Shown in pieces: positions 1 through 7,928 of a stretch of DNA of 64,000 nucleotides. The notes beneath the pieces were generated by a model. It was given only the letters and a program-made list of their open reading frames with translations, was not told where the DNA came from and searched no databases. Source of the stretch: Udaeobacter sp035317225 (GTDB lineage Bacteria > Verrucomicrobiota > Verrucomicrobiia > Chthoniobacterales > UBA10450); assembly GCA_035317225.1 (NCBI GenBank), contig DATHHK010000059.1, positions 1 to 64,000 of the forward strand, in the 5' to 3' direction. The translations under genes and the position numbers were made by a program. Positions within the stretch are counted from its first letter, which is position 1, and every line of letters starts with the position of its first letter.

Positions 1-636
1 CAACACGGCTCCGGTCTTGGTGTCTCTCTCTGCCGGGAAGAGAAAAAACTGCATATGCTTTTCGCCCACCCAAATTTGGGCGATGCGCTGCGACTCGTCG
101 TCGTCAAAAACACGGCAGCCGATTGTCTGAAAATCGGCGAACTCGTCTGGAACATCGTAATGTTCCAGCCCGTGTTTCATAAAGAACAAATCGCTTAATG
201 TCCCCGCTTCGGAGCTCACTGGATCAAGCATGACCGAGCGAGTGGAGCCCGCTACTGTTAGTAATTTCCGCGCTGTCGCCGATCCCGGGAAATCATTTAG
301 CTGACCAAGCAGATGGAACGCGAATACCCCGGCGATCACCATGAGCGCAATGCTAATCGCGAGGACTGCGGGATTGAGCACGATCTTTCTCCATGTCCAC
401 TTGGGAGCACGAATCGCCTCCTTGTCCAAGAACCATTCGGCGGACTCAGGCGGTATCGGAACCAGACGAATCAGTTCCGCCACGGCTCGATCAAAGTTCT
501 GTTGATTAACAAATTCACCGGCGCCGTTTTCACGGGATACCGCGTTCCGCATGGAGCGGTCAGTCAAATGGTCATGGCTAATCGGCGCGCAATTCAAAAG
601 AGCGCGGCGCCGACGTAATAGTCGCAGGGTCCTCAT
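1..636 (-). CDS. Membrane-anchored protein, putative anti-sigma factor (partial, 3' end outside window)
   Basis: An open frame of 212 codons without a stop runs from an ATG at 636 off the left edge. Its ATG overlaps the TGA of the upstream sigma-like gene (ATGA), so the two are probably translationally coupled. The first 85 or so residues are soluble and charged. One hydrophobic segment follows (about residues 87-105), and the rest would be extracytoplasmic. A single-span protein directly behind an ECF-type sigma gene is the usual layout of an anti-sigma factor, but I see no zinc-binding HxxxCxxC motif, so the role rests on context. The C-terminus is missing. Confidence 0.75.
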   Translation of the reverse strand, partial: MRTLRLLRRRRALLNCAPISHDHLTDRSMRNAVSRENGAGEFVNQQNFDRAVAELIRLVPIPPESAEWFLDKEAIRAPKWTWRKIVLNPAVLAISIALMVIAGVFAFHLLGQLNDFPGSATARKLLTVAGSTRSVMLDPVSSEAGTLSDLFFMKHGLEHYDVPDEFADFQTIGCRVFDDDESQRIAQIWVGEKHMQFFLFPAERDTKTGAVL

Positions 637-1115
637 TCCTTGGGTGCTCCGGAGCGCTTGGCGTCCAGCCACGCCTGCAACTGTCGCCGCCCTTGCGCCA
701 GGCATCGCGACAGGGTGCCCAACTTCAGCTCGGCGATGTCGAGAATTTCAACGTAATTGAACTCGTCGAGATAAAACAGCGCCAGCGCGGTCCGCTGAGG
801 ATCGGGAGCGGCGGAAATCCAAATTGCCAGTTGCGCAGGCTCGAGCTGCTTGATCTGTGACGCGGCCTGTGGAGCGATGTCGTGCTCGTCGATTTGCACC
901 GATTCCGGTTGCAGGTCCATCTTGCTTGCTTCCAAACAGCGCCAGCGCGCCTCACGGAAAAGCCAAAAGGATTCCTTGGGCAGTTCCCCTTGTGCAGCGC
1001 GCACAGCCGCTTCGCGCAACGTCGTGTTAAAGACTTCCTGTGCCTTGCGCAGGTCGCCCAGCATCAAGAAACAAAAGCGATACAGTTGTGGTAAATTTTG
1101 CTTTCGATCCGACAC
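633..1115 (-). CDS. ECF-type RNA polymerase sigma factor-like protein
   Basis: The 160-residue product has the size and two-part shape of a small extracytoplasmic-function sigma factor. Residues 8-62 look like region 2 (LYRFCFLMLGDLRKAQEVF, with the aromatic stretch SFWLFREARWRC after it). Residues about 105-152 look like region 4, with TALALFYLDEFNYVEILDI preceding a helix-turn-helix. It would direct RNA polymerase to a stress or envelope regulon. The downstream gene overlaps by four bases and encodes a one-span membrane protein, probably its regulator. Region 2 is divergent, so a sigma-like protein that no longer drives transcription is possible. Confidence 0.7.
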   Translation of the reverse strand: MSDRKQNLPQLYRFCFLMLGDLRKAQEVFNTTLREAAVRAAQGELPKESFWLFREARWRCLEASKMDLQPESVQIDEHDIAPQAASQIKQLEPAQLAIWISAAPDPQRTALALFYLDEFNYVEILDIAELKLGTLSRCLAQGRRQLQAWLDAKRSGAPKE

Positions 1116-1228
1116 TCTCCCATCCTTCGTCTTTGCAAAATTTAGCGCACTCTACGCAGGTACCTATAATCGACAAGAGGCGATTCGCTTATCTTTAGGA
1201 GCGCCAGCCTCGCCTTGAGTCAGGGCGA

Positions 1229-2461
1229 CTATAACTTCTGTAACCGCTGTGCTACTTCCTCCGCGTTCTCCCGGCTGTTGAATGAGGAAATGCGAATGTA
1301 ACCTTCGCCTTGCGCGCCAAAACCAGCGCCCGGTGTGATGACGACATTCAACACCCGCAGCATTTGGTCGAACATCTCCCAGCTCGTTAGACCATTGGGG
1401 CTTTTTACCCAGATATAGGGCGCGTTTATGCCACCGAAAACATCAAGACCGGCGGCCGCCGCGGCGCTCCGAAGAATCTTTGCGTTGCCCATGTAATGAT
1501 TAATGAGCACGCGGATTTCCTTACGGCCTTCCGACGAATAGAGTGCTTCTGCGCCGCGTTGCACCGGATAACTCACGCTGTTGGATTTGGTGCTCCACCG
1601 CCGCTGCCACAGCGGATGAAGCGGAAGCCGGCGACCGTTCTCGGTCCGCGCGAGTACCGATTTCGGCATGGCTGTAAACCCACAACGCACGCCCGTGAAC
1701 CCGCCGTTCTTAGAAAAGCTGCGCAATTCAATCGCGCAGTCGCGCGCGCCCGGAATTTCGAAAATCGAATGTGGAACATCTGGATCGGAAATGTACGCTT
1801 CATACGCTGCGTCGAACAGAAGTAGGGCTTCGTGCTCGCGCGCGTAATCGACCCACCGCGAAAGCTGTTCACGTGATGCAACGGCCCCGGTTGGATTGTT
1901 GGGAAAACAAAGATAGATAAGATCGGCATGTTCTGCCGGCGGGTCGGGAACGAATCCGTTTTCAGCTGTGCACGGCAAATAAAGAATTCCTTCGTAGCTG
2001 CCATCTTTTCTTGCCGGTCCACTGCGGCCAGTCATTACGTTCGTATCGACGTAAACCGGATATACCGGATCGGGGATGGCGATTTTGTTTTGATCCCCGA
2101 GAATGTCGAGGACGTAACCGCAATCGCATTTTGACCCGTCAGAGACAAAAATTTCGTCGTCAGCAATGTCGATGTTGCGGTCGCGATAATCGTGCTGAGC
2201 GATTGCTGATCTTAAAAATTCGTAACCATGCTCGGGGCCATAGCCGCGAAAGGTCTCGCGATGCGCGAGCTCTTCGACAGCTCGCTTCATCGCATCGATT
2301 GCCGCACGCGGGAGCGGCTCGGTGACGTCCCCGATTCCGCAGCGGATCAGTCGCTTCGCCGCCTCAGGATTGGCTTCGCAAAATTCGCGTACCCGCCGAG
2401 CGACTTCTGGGAAGAGATAGCCTGCCTGAAGTTTAAGATAGTTTTCGTTTAGATAAGCCAT
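1229..2461 (-). CDS. dapL: LL-diaminopimelate aminotransferase
   Basis: This 410-residue PLP enzyme (fold type I) converts tetrahydrodipicolinate to LL-diaminopimelate in one step, feeding lysine and peptidoglycan synthesis. The N-terminus (NENYLKLQAGYLFPEVARRV), the stretch GIGDVTEPLP and DGSKCDCGYVLDILG are typical of DapL. The PLP-binding lysine is expected at residue 251 in SFSKNGG. Length matches the family (about 410). DapL is the usual route to diaminopimelate in Verrucomicrobia, Chlamydiae and plants, which fits the organism guess. The gene stands alone, with a palindromic repeat upstream. Confidence 0.95.
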   Translation of the reverse strand: MAYLNENYLKLQAGYLFPEVARRVREFCEANPEAAKRLIRCGIGDVTEPLPRAAIDAMKRAVEELAHRETFRGYGPEHGYEFLRSAIAQHDYRDRNIDIADDEIFVSDGSKCDCGYVLDILGDQNKIAIPDPVYPVYVDTNVMTGRSGPARKDGSYEGILYLPCTAENGFVPDPPAEHADLIYLCFPNNPTGAVASREQLSRWVDYAREHEALLLFDAAYEAYISDPDVPHSIFEIPGARDCAIELRSFSKNGGFTGVRCGFTAMPKSVLARTENGRRLPLHPLWQRRWSTKSNSVSYPVQRGAEALYSSEGRKEIRVLINHYMGNAKILRSAAAAAGLDVFGGINAPYIWVKSPNGLTSWEMFDQMLRVLNVVITPGAGFGAQGEGYIRISSFNSRENAEEVAQRLQKL

Positions 2462-2490
2462 CCCTGTATTGCGACACTTCTAGACCGCTA

Positions 2491-2530
2491 ACGTGTACAA
2501 ATTTAGCGGCGGTCCTGGACCGCCGCTACA
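2491..2530. repeat. Palindromic intergenic repeat (TAGCGGCGG family)
   Basis: A perfect 12-bp inverted repeat with a one-base loop lies at 2504-2528 (TAGCGGCGGTCC on the left arm). It is preceded by CCGCTAAC and AAATTTAGCGGC, as in the related copies at 21499-21530 and 51774-51825. It lies between dapL and sod and could act as a transcript-end hairpin, but it has no T-tract. Confidence 0.7.
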
Positions 2531-2550
2531 GCAGAACTAGTAAACGCCAA

Positions 2551-3150
2551 TCAGTAATTCTTCGCTACCGCATCCCAGTTTACCACATTCCACCACGCTT
2601 TGATGTAATCGGGCCGGCGGTTTTGATACTTGAGATAATAAGCGTGCTCCCAAACATCGACGCCGAGGAGAGGCGTGTTGCCGTCCATTAGAGGGCTGTC
2701 TTGGTTTGGCGTCGAAATGACCTCGAGCTTTCCGTTCTTATTTTTGATGAGCCACGCCCAGCCGCTGCCAAAACGTCCCGCACCAGCGGCCGCGAATTTC
2801 TCTTTGAAATCGTTGAAGCTCCCGAACGTTGATTTGATGTCATCGGCGAGTTTGCCTTTCGGTTCGCCGCCAGCATTTGGTCCCATGATTGTCCAAAAGA
2901 ACGAATGATTCGCATGCCCGCCGCCATTGTTCCGCACAACGGTGCGAATGTCTTCCGGCACCGCTTTAAGATCACTGATCAAATCCTCGACCGACTTCTT
3001 TTCCAGATCAGCGTTGCCTTTGACCGCGTTGTTTAGGTTGTTGACGTAAGTCTGGTGATGCTTGGTATAATGGATTTCCATCGTCTTCGCATCGATATGC
3101 GGTTCCAAAGCATCGTACGAGTAAGGTAATTTTGGTAATTCGTAAGCCAT
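2551..3150 (-). CDS. sod: Superoxide dismutase, Fe/Mn type
   Basis: This cytosolic enzyme dismutates superoxide to oxygen and hydrogen peroxide. The 199-residue product shows the N-terminal alpha-hairpin (YELPKLPYSYDALEPHID) with the first metal ligand His27. The second ligand region is GGGHANHSFFW. The C-terminal signature DVWEHAYY supplies the last Asp and His ligands. Length is normal. Fe versus Mn use cannot be settled by eye. It has no signal peptide. Its neighbours are dapL downstream and shc upstream, on the same strand but with spacers that argue for its own promoter. Confidence 0.96.
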   Translation of the reverse strand: MAYELPKLPYSYDALEPHIDAKTMEIHYTKHHQTYVNNLNNAVKGNADLEKKSVEDLISDLKAVPEDIRTVVRNNGGGHANHSFFWTIMGPNAGGEPKGKLADDIKSTFGSFNDFKEKFAAAGAGRFGSGWAWLIKNKNGKLEVISTPNQDSPLMDGNTPLLGVDVWEHAYYLKYQNRRPDYIKAWWNVVNWDAVAKNY

Positions 3151-3237
3151 AATCTTTACAGTTAGATCGAATTACGCCGCGCGACAGGTTTTATTTTTCG
3201 CGCTGCCGGAATCGATGCAGCGTCCAGCGGTTTCGCC

Positions 3238-5235
3238 CTAACGATCGCAGAGATAAAAACTAGAACGATGCCCTACGCCGCTGCGGTAGTTAATATAGGT
3301 CGCGAGCGCAAGCAACGGAAAGTTCTGCCGATACATGTCGTACTTCAAATAGAACACACGGGGAAAGCCGGTTCCCGTGATTTGCTCCTCATCCCACGAT
3401 CCGTCGGGTTTTTGCGCACTGAGCAGGTAGCGCAAACCTCGCTGAATACTCCGTCGATCGAGATCGCCACACGCGCAGATGCCCATGATCGCCCATGCCG
3501 TTTGCGACGCCGTGCTTTCGCCAATGCCTTTGGTCGATGGATTTTCGTAGGTGCCACAAGTCTCACCCCAACCGCCGTCGTTGTTTTGACAGCTCTCAAG
3601 CCAATCGCGGCCCCGCAATATCCAGTCCTGCGTCATGTCCTGGCCAATCGCACGCAAGCCTCGCAGGACCTGCCAGGTGCCGTAGATATAATTGACACCC
3701 CAGCGCCCATACCAAGAGCCATCTTCGTCTTGAGTGTCGATCAAATACTGCATCGCGTCGCGAACAGACCGCTCTCTGGGATTGAACCCTATGTAACCGA
3801 GTAGCTCGAGCGTGCGCGCGGTAAGATCACTGCAGGTTGGATCGAGAATCGCATTGTGATCGGCAAACGGCATGTCTTCCAGCCAGGGCGTGGTCACGTC
3901 CTTGTCAAACGCCGCCCAACCGCCATTGCGACATTGGAAGCTCAGCTGCCAATCCAGTGCGCGGCGAAAGATTTCATTGAGCGATTGTGGAACCTTCGGC
4001 CGGACCAGCCGTAGCGCCATCAGCACCATCGCTGTATCATCAGTGTCGGGATAATAAACGTTGTTGTATTCGAATGCCCATCCACTGGCCTGCGGATATG
4101 AATTGTTTGCCGACCAGTCCCCACGGATGCGCACCTCCTTATTAACGAGCCATTCGGCGGCCTTTTGCAGCGCAGGATGCTCTGAAGGAAGGCCGGATTC
4201 CGCCAGCGAAATGATTGTGATTGCAGTGTCCCAGACTGGCGACAGACACGGTTGGATGCGGAAATCCTCGGGATCATCAACGAAGAGTCTAGCGAAGTCT
4301 TTCTCCGCCTTGGCGTAAATCGGATTTGTTTTTGAGTAACCGAGGGCGCGCAATGCGATTAAACAATTCAGCATCGCCGGAAACACCGTCGCGAGGCCAT
4401 CGCTACCTTCACCAATCCGTTCGAGCATCCACCGCTCCGCTTCTTCCAAGGCGCGTCGGCGCAGCGGACGAATCCGCAGCGGCTGCAGGAATTTCAGAGT
4501 GTCGTCGAGTCGGAGAAAGAAATTCCGCCAGGTCCAGAAAGGTTCGCTGCGGGGCAAACGCAAATCGCTTTGCTCGGTGCCAAGAGGATAAAGTTCATGC
4601 AATTGCTTTTCACCGGGCAAAATGCGAGTCGGCTTGAAATGATTAATAATCGCCAGCGGCACGAGCATCGCCCGGCTCCACGACGACATTTTGCAAATGT
4701 GAAACGGCGCCCATCGTGGGAGAAGCACCATCTCCACGGGGATCGCCGGCAGGTATTTCCAGGGAAACTGGCCCAGTAACGCAAGATAAAGCTTGCTGAA
4801 CGTGTTCATCTGCGGAATGCCGCCGCGACGAATGATATTCGCGCGTGCCTCTTGCATAAACGGCGCGTCCACCGAACAGCCCGCGAGCTTCAATGCAAAA
4901 TATGCTTTCGCTGACGCATTGATTTCGCTCGGGCCGCCATGATAAATATTCCATCCTCCATCGGGCAGTTGTCGTTTGAGAATGTGGCGCACACAGCGCC
5001 GCTGCAATTGCGCGTCCACGTCGCCGCACCAATGCATGAAAAGGATATAATCCGAGCAGAGGGTGCTATCGACGATCAGCTCGCCGCACCAATGGCCATC
5101 CGGCTTTTGCTGGCGCAACAGGTTCTCTTGCGCGCGCGCGATCGCACTCGCGATTTCTTCGTCGTTCGCCGAATACGATTCCGATATCTCTGGTCGCGCG
5201 CTCGGCAACACAATGAGGTTCTTCGATTCCGGCAT
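3238..5235 (-). CDS. shc: Squalene-hopene cyclase
   Basis: The enzyme cyclises squalene to hopene/hopanol at the membrane. The 665-residue length is normal for the family. The protonating motif DTDDTA is at residues 397-402, and several QW repeats (for example DGGWNIYHG, NGGWAAFD, DGSWYGRWG, DGSWDE) mark the two alpha/alpha barrels. It starts 13 bp after the hpnH stop, so the two genes form a hopanoid operon transcribed hpnH then shc. No other hpn genes (hpnC, D, E, squalene synthesis, or side-chain genes after hpnH) are in the window. Confidence 0.96.
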   Translation of the reverse strand: MPESKNLIVLPSARPEISESYSANDEEIASAIARAQENLLRQQKPDGHWCGELIVDSTLCSDYILFMHWCGDVDAQLQRRCVRHILKRQLPDGGWNIYHGGPSEINASAKAYFALKLAGCSVDAPFMQEARANIIRRGGIPQMNTFSKLYLALLGQFPWKYLPAIPVEMVLLPRWAPFHICKMSSWSRAMLVPLAIINHFKPTRILPGEKQLHELYPLGTEQSDLRLPRSEPFWTWRNFFLRLDDTLKFLQPLRIRPLRRRALEEAERWMLERIGEGSDGLATVFPAMLNCLIALRALGYSKTNPIYAKAEKDFARLFVDDPEDFRIQPCLSPVWDTAITIISLAESGLPSEHPALQKAAEWLVNKEVRIRGDWSANNSYPQASGWAFEYNNVYYPDTDDTAMVLMALRLVRPKVPQSLNEIFRRALDWQLSFQCRNGGWAAFDKDVTTPWLEDMPFADHNAILDPTCSDLTARTLELLGYIGFNPRERSVRDAMQYLIDTQDEDGSWYGRWGVNYIYGTWQVLRGLRAIGQDMTQDWILRGRDWLESCQNNDGGWGETCGTYENPSTKGIGESTASQTAWAIMGICACGDLDRRSIQRGLRYLLSAQKPDGSWDEEQITGTGFPRVFYLKYDMYRQNFPLLALATYINYRSGVGHRSSFYLCDR

Positions 5236-5248
5236 GCAGATCCGATCT

Positions 5249-6538
5249 TTACGAGGCTTTGGCTGCGGCTTCTGCGCGTTTCCCGGTCAGGTGTCCGTTA
5301 CCGGAGCTCACGCCATTGAAGGCGAGAACCTCGCTGCCACGGCGAGAAGGTTTCGGCTTCGAGCCGAAATTGAACTTGATCGTTTTCCACGTGTCTCCTC
5401 GTTGCGCCTGAAGTCCCAACGTCGCTGTCGGCTCGTAACCGCAATGCACCATGCAGTTCTCGCATCGGCTATCGCGCGCCACGCCGTTGACGACGCCATA
5501 CTGTTCCCATTCGGTCTTTTCCAGTAACTCCGCGTAGCTCGAGTAGTGCCCGTCGGTCATCAAATAGCATGGGCCTTTCCAACCGCGGATATTTCGTGTC
5601 GGAATCGCCCATGCTGAACACGTTAGATCGCGCTTGCCCGCAAGAAACTCGAAGTACACCGGCGTCCCCAAAAAACAATAACGACTCATCCACTCCTCGA
5701 CTTTTTGGAACTTCTCGACCGTCATTGCGCGGGTAAGAAAGAAGTTTTCCGGGCGCAGGTTGAGCCGTTTGATCATGTCTTTCTTGGCGGCGTCGTAATC
5801 GTATCCAGGGGTGATGGTGTGACCATCCACGCCAAGATCGGAAAGATAATCGAACATCTGTTCGATCTCTTGCATATCGGTTTCCTTGTAGATCGTTGCG
5901 TTCGTCGCCACTTGATAGCCGAGCAGCTTTGCCATTTTGATTGCCAGGATGCATTCCTTGAAGACGCCCTCGCGCTCCACAATCAGGTCGTGTGTTCGCT
6001 CCAAGCCATCGAGGTGCACGTTCCAGTACATCCATTTGGTCGGACCAATAGTTGGCTTTGCCCGATCTTTTGGTCCCTTGCGGATTTCTGTCGCATCTTT
6101 TTCGCTCAGCAGTCCCGCGCCCAGCAACGCACTGATTTTTTCTTCGACAAACTCTGGCCGAATCGACACCTGCGAGGCCATCCACTCACGCATCTTTTTG
6201 CGCATGAACATGGCGTTGGTGCAAATATAAACGATTCGTCGTTGCGCGAGCAATCCGTCCACCAGCGCCTCGATATGCGGATAGATAAGCGGTTCGCCGC
6301 CGCAGATGGAAACCATCGGTGCGTTGCATTCGTTTGCCGCCCCAAGACAATCCTCCAAGCTCATCATGTCCTTGAGCGACGTGGAGTATTCTCGAATCCG
6401 CCCACAACCTGTGCATGTGAGGTTGCATGTGTGCAGCGGTTCGAGCTGAAGCACCGTGGCGAATTTCTTCGTGCCACGCAACTTATGCCCAATCACGTAG
6501 GCCGCGATTTTCGCTGTAAGCGGTAAAGGAAATCTCAT
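5249..6538 (-). CDS. hpnH: Adenosyl hopane synthase, radical SAM protein HpnH
   Basis: HpnH adds a 5'-deoxyadenosyl group to diploptene, the first step towards extended bacteriohopanepolyols. The 429-residue protein has the radical SAM cluster CxxxCxxC as C38, C42 and C45 (CNLTCTGC). ICGGEPLIYP follows, the glycine-rich SAM motif. A C-terminal SPASM-like cysteine group (RCENCMVHCGYEP) is also seen. The last 40 or so residues look low in structure and are probably a lineage extension. Directly upstream of shc with a 13-bp gap. A strong hairpin lies in the presumed leader at 6560-6589. Confidence 0.93.
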   Translation of the reverse strand: MRFPLPLTAKIAAYVIGHKLRGTKKFATVLQLEPLHTCNLTCTGCGRIREYSTSLKDMMSLEDCLGAANECNAPMVSICGGEPLIYPHIEALVDGLLAQRRIVYICTNAMFMRKKMREWMASQVSIRPEFVEEKISALLGAGLLSEKDATEIRKGPKDRAKPTIGPTKWMYWNVHLDGLERTHDLIVEREGVFKECILAIKMAKLLGYQVATNATIYKETDMQEIEQMFDYLSDLGVDGHTITPGYDYDAAKKDMIKRLNLRPENFFLTRAMTVEKFQKVEEWMSRYCFLGTPVYFEFLAGKRDLTCSAWAIPTRNIRGWKGPCYLMTDGHYSSYAELLEKTEWEQYGVVNGVARDSRCENCMVHCGYEPTATLGLQAQRGDTWKTIKFNFGSKPKPSRRGSEVLAFNGVSSGNGHLTGKRAEAAAKAS

Positions 6539-6559
6539 TGGAGCGAGGATAGTAACAAG

Positions 6560-6589
6560 AGGCGCTGGGGTGTCAATGACCCGGCGCCT
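6560..6589. promoter_or_regulatory. Hairpin in the hpnH leader
   Basis: AGGCGC at 6560-6565 pairs with GCGCCT at 6584-6589. The stem extends through a T-G wobble and GGG/CCC, giving ten pairs and a ten-base loop. On the minus strand it ends about 21 bases before the hpnH ATG, so it would sit in the 5' leader. It could instead be a terminator or an intergenic repeat. Function is unknown. Confidence 0.45.
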
Positions 6590-6749
6590 TTCTCAGTCTG
6601 CGTTAGTCTGAATCGGCTTGAAGCTGCTGTTCGGATTTGCGGGACTCTACACCAGACTTCTAAAGGCGGAAAAGCAAAATAAACATGCGACTGCGAGGGG
6701 TTTCTGTGGTTAAATAGTGGCAAGTGAAACTCTAAACAAGGTAAAGAGT

Positions 6750-7160
6750 ATGAAACGATTATTGTTAGCAGCATTTGCTGTTGGCCTCATCGGTTGCGCG
6801 CAGCAGCCAGCATCATCCCCCGGTCCCGCGGTAACGGGCGGTTATACTTACGACCGCTACGCGCGGAGCGCGGACGCATGGGGGTATCCAAATCCAGTTT
6901 ACAAGAACTGGACCACGGAGCAGTTGCAGAAGCGCCGCTTGGAGCTCTACGCCCAGGTTCCCTTTACCAGGAATCGAAACGAAGTGCCCGCCTACATCTA
7001 TTCGGGAATGGCGCTTCCACAGCAGGATGAGATCAAGGCAATTGAAGTTGTGCTGAACCAGCGATATGCGGCTGGCGACAAGAGCGCGGAACTTAAAGAA
7101 TTCTGGCCCTCATCGCGCAGGCACATTGCCAGCGGCTCACGTGTAGAAACACTTTTTTAA
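6750..7160 (+). CDS. Small predicted lipoprotein of unknown function
   Basis: The ATG at 6750 is preferred over one 33 bases upstream because the protein then begins with a textbook lipoprotein signal, MKRLLLAAFAVGLIGCAQQ, with the lipobox LIGC at residues 13-16. The mature protein of about 120 residues is polar and Tyr/Arg-rich (YTYDRYARSADAWGYPNPVY) with no domain I recognise. It is probably anchored in the outer or inner membrane. The gene stands alone and is followed by two small hairpins that may end its transcript. Confidence 0.8.
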   Translation: MKRLLLAAFAVGLIGCAQQPASSPGPAVTGGYTYDRYARSADAWGYPNPVYKNWTTEQLQKRRLELYAQVPFTRNRNEVPAYIYSGMALPQQDEIKAIEVVLNQRYAAGDKSAELKEFWPSSRRHIASGSRVETLF

Positions 7161-7202
7161 CTTCGAATACATTCGAAGTGATGAAAACCGGCGAAATGCC
7201 GG
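7161..7202 (+). terminator. Paired hairpins after the lipoprotein gene
   Basis: CTTCGAAT/ATTCGAAG (7161-7178, two-base loop) begins right after the stop codon. A second stem CCGGC/GCCGG lies at 7188-7202. There is no clear T-tract after either, so a rho-independent role is only possible. Confidence 0.4.
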
Positions 7203-7245
7203 CGTCAAGGGTCTTGTCTAGAGCCTAGCTTGTCGTTACAGCTGG

Positions 7246-7821
7246 TCACGCTGGCGTGTTCCAGCCGCGACGGATGAGGCTGACGGCAATCGCGGCGAGG
7301 AGGAGCGCGACAATTTTCGATATGCCGCGTAATCCTTGCATGCCCATCCAACGCGCGAACCGATCGGCATTCCAGAACGCCAGTGCGACCAAGCCCAGAT
7401 TGACCACCAGCGAGGCGAGCGTGAACACTATGCCCACCGTATCGACCAGAACGAGCAGGGCGGTGAGCAACGCCGGCCCGGCAATCAACGGCATCCCAAG
7501 CGGCACAATTCCGAATTCATCGCTGCCTCCGGGGCTGGACGGCCCAACATTGAGCAATTCGCGCCCTGCCAAGGCGAGTAGAATAAGACCGCCGGCGACC
7601 TGAAAGTCTGCATCGGTGATTCCAAGCGCATCGAAAATAATTTGCCCCAGAAAAACAAATCCGATCGCCACGCAGAACGCTGTGAAGAGTCCGAGAGCCG
7701 CCTGACGTTTGCGCTGCTCCGGCGAAGCGCTGGACGCGAGCCCGATGAATATCGCGACGAGTCCGATTGGATCGATGGCGACAAAGACCGGAATGAAAGC
7801 GACGAAAAATTTCTGGATCAT
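7246..7821 (-). CDS. MarC family integral membrane protein
   Basis: The 191-residue protein is almost entirely hydrophobic, with about six predicted membrane spans. It carries the MarC-type pattern (FVAIDPIGLVAIFIGL near the N-terminus, GMPLIAGPALLTALLVL mid-protein). Transport substrate and function of MarC proteins are not established. Early links to antibiotic resistance were not upheld. Length is normal (about 190-220). It is divergent from the M3 peptidase gene at 7929. Confidence 0.88.
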   Translation of the reverse strand: MIQKFFVAFIPVFVAIDPIGLVAIFIGLASSASPEQRKRQAALGLFTAFCVAIGFVFLGQIIFDALGITDADFQVAGGLILLALAGRELLNVGPSSPGGSDEFGIVPLGMPLIAGPALLTALLVLVDTVGIVFTLASLVVNLGLVALAFWNADRFARWMGMQGLRGISKIVALLLAAIAVSLIRRGWNTPA

Positions 7822-7928
7822 CGTTGCGCAGGTTTCCTAGCGTGTCAGTGCTTAAAACGCAATACAGGACGGTTAATCAAGCTTGCCTTTTACGCGCGCC
7901 CACGGATGTTCGCCGACACTCAACGTTC

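Noticed and set aside
5705..6526. Long ORF antisense to hpnH
   Set aside because: High-GC shadow frame; hpnH on the other strand has the radical SAM cluster.
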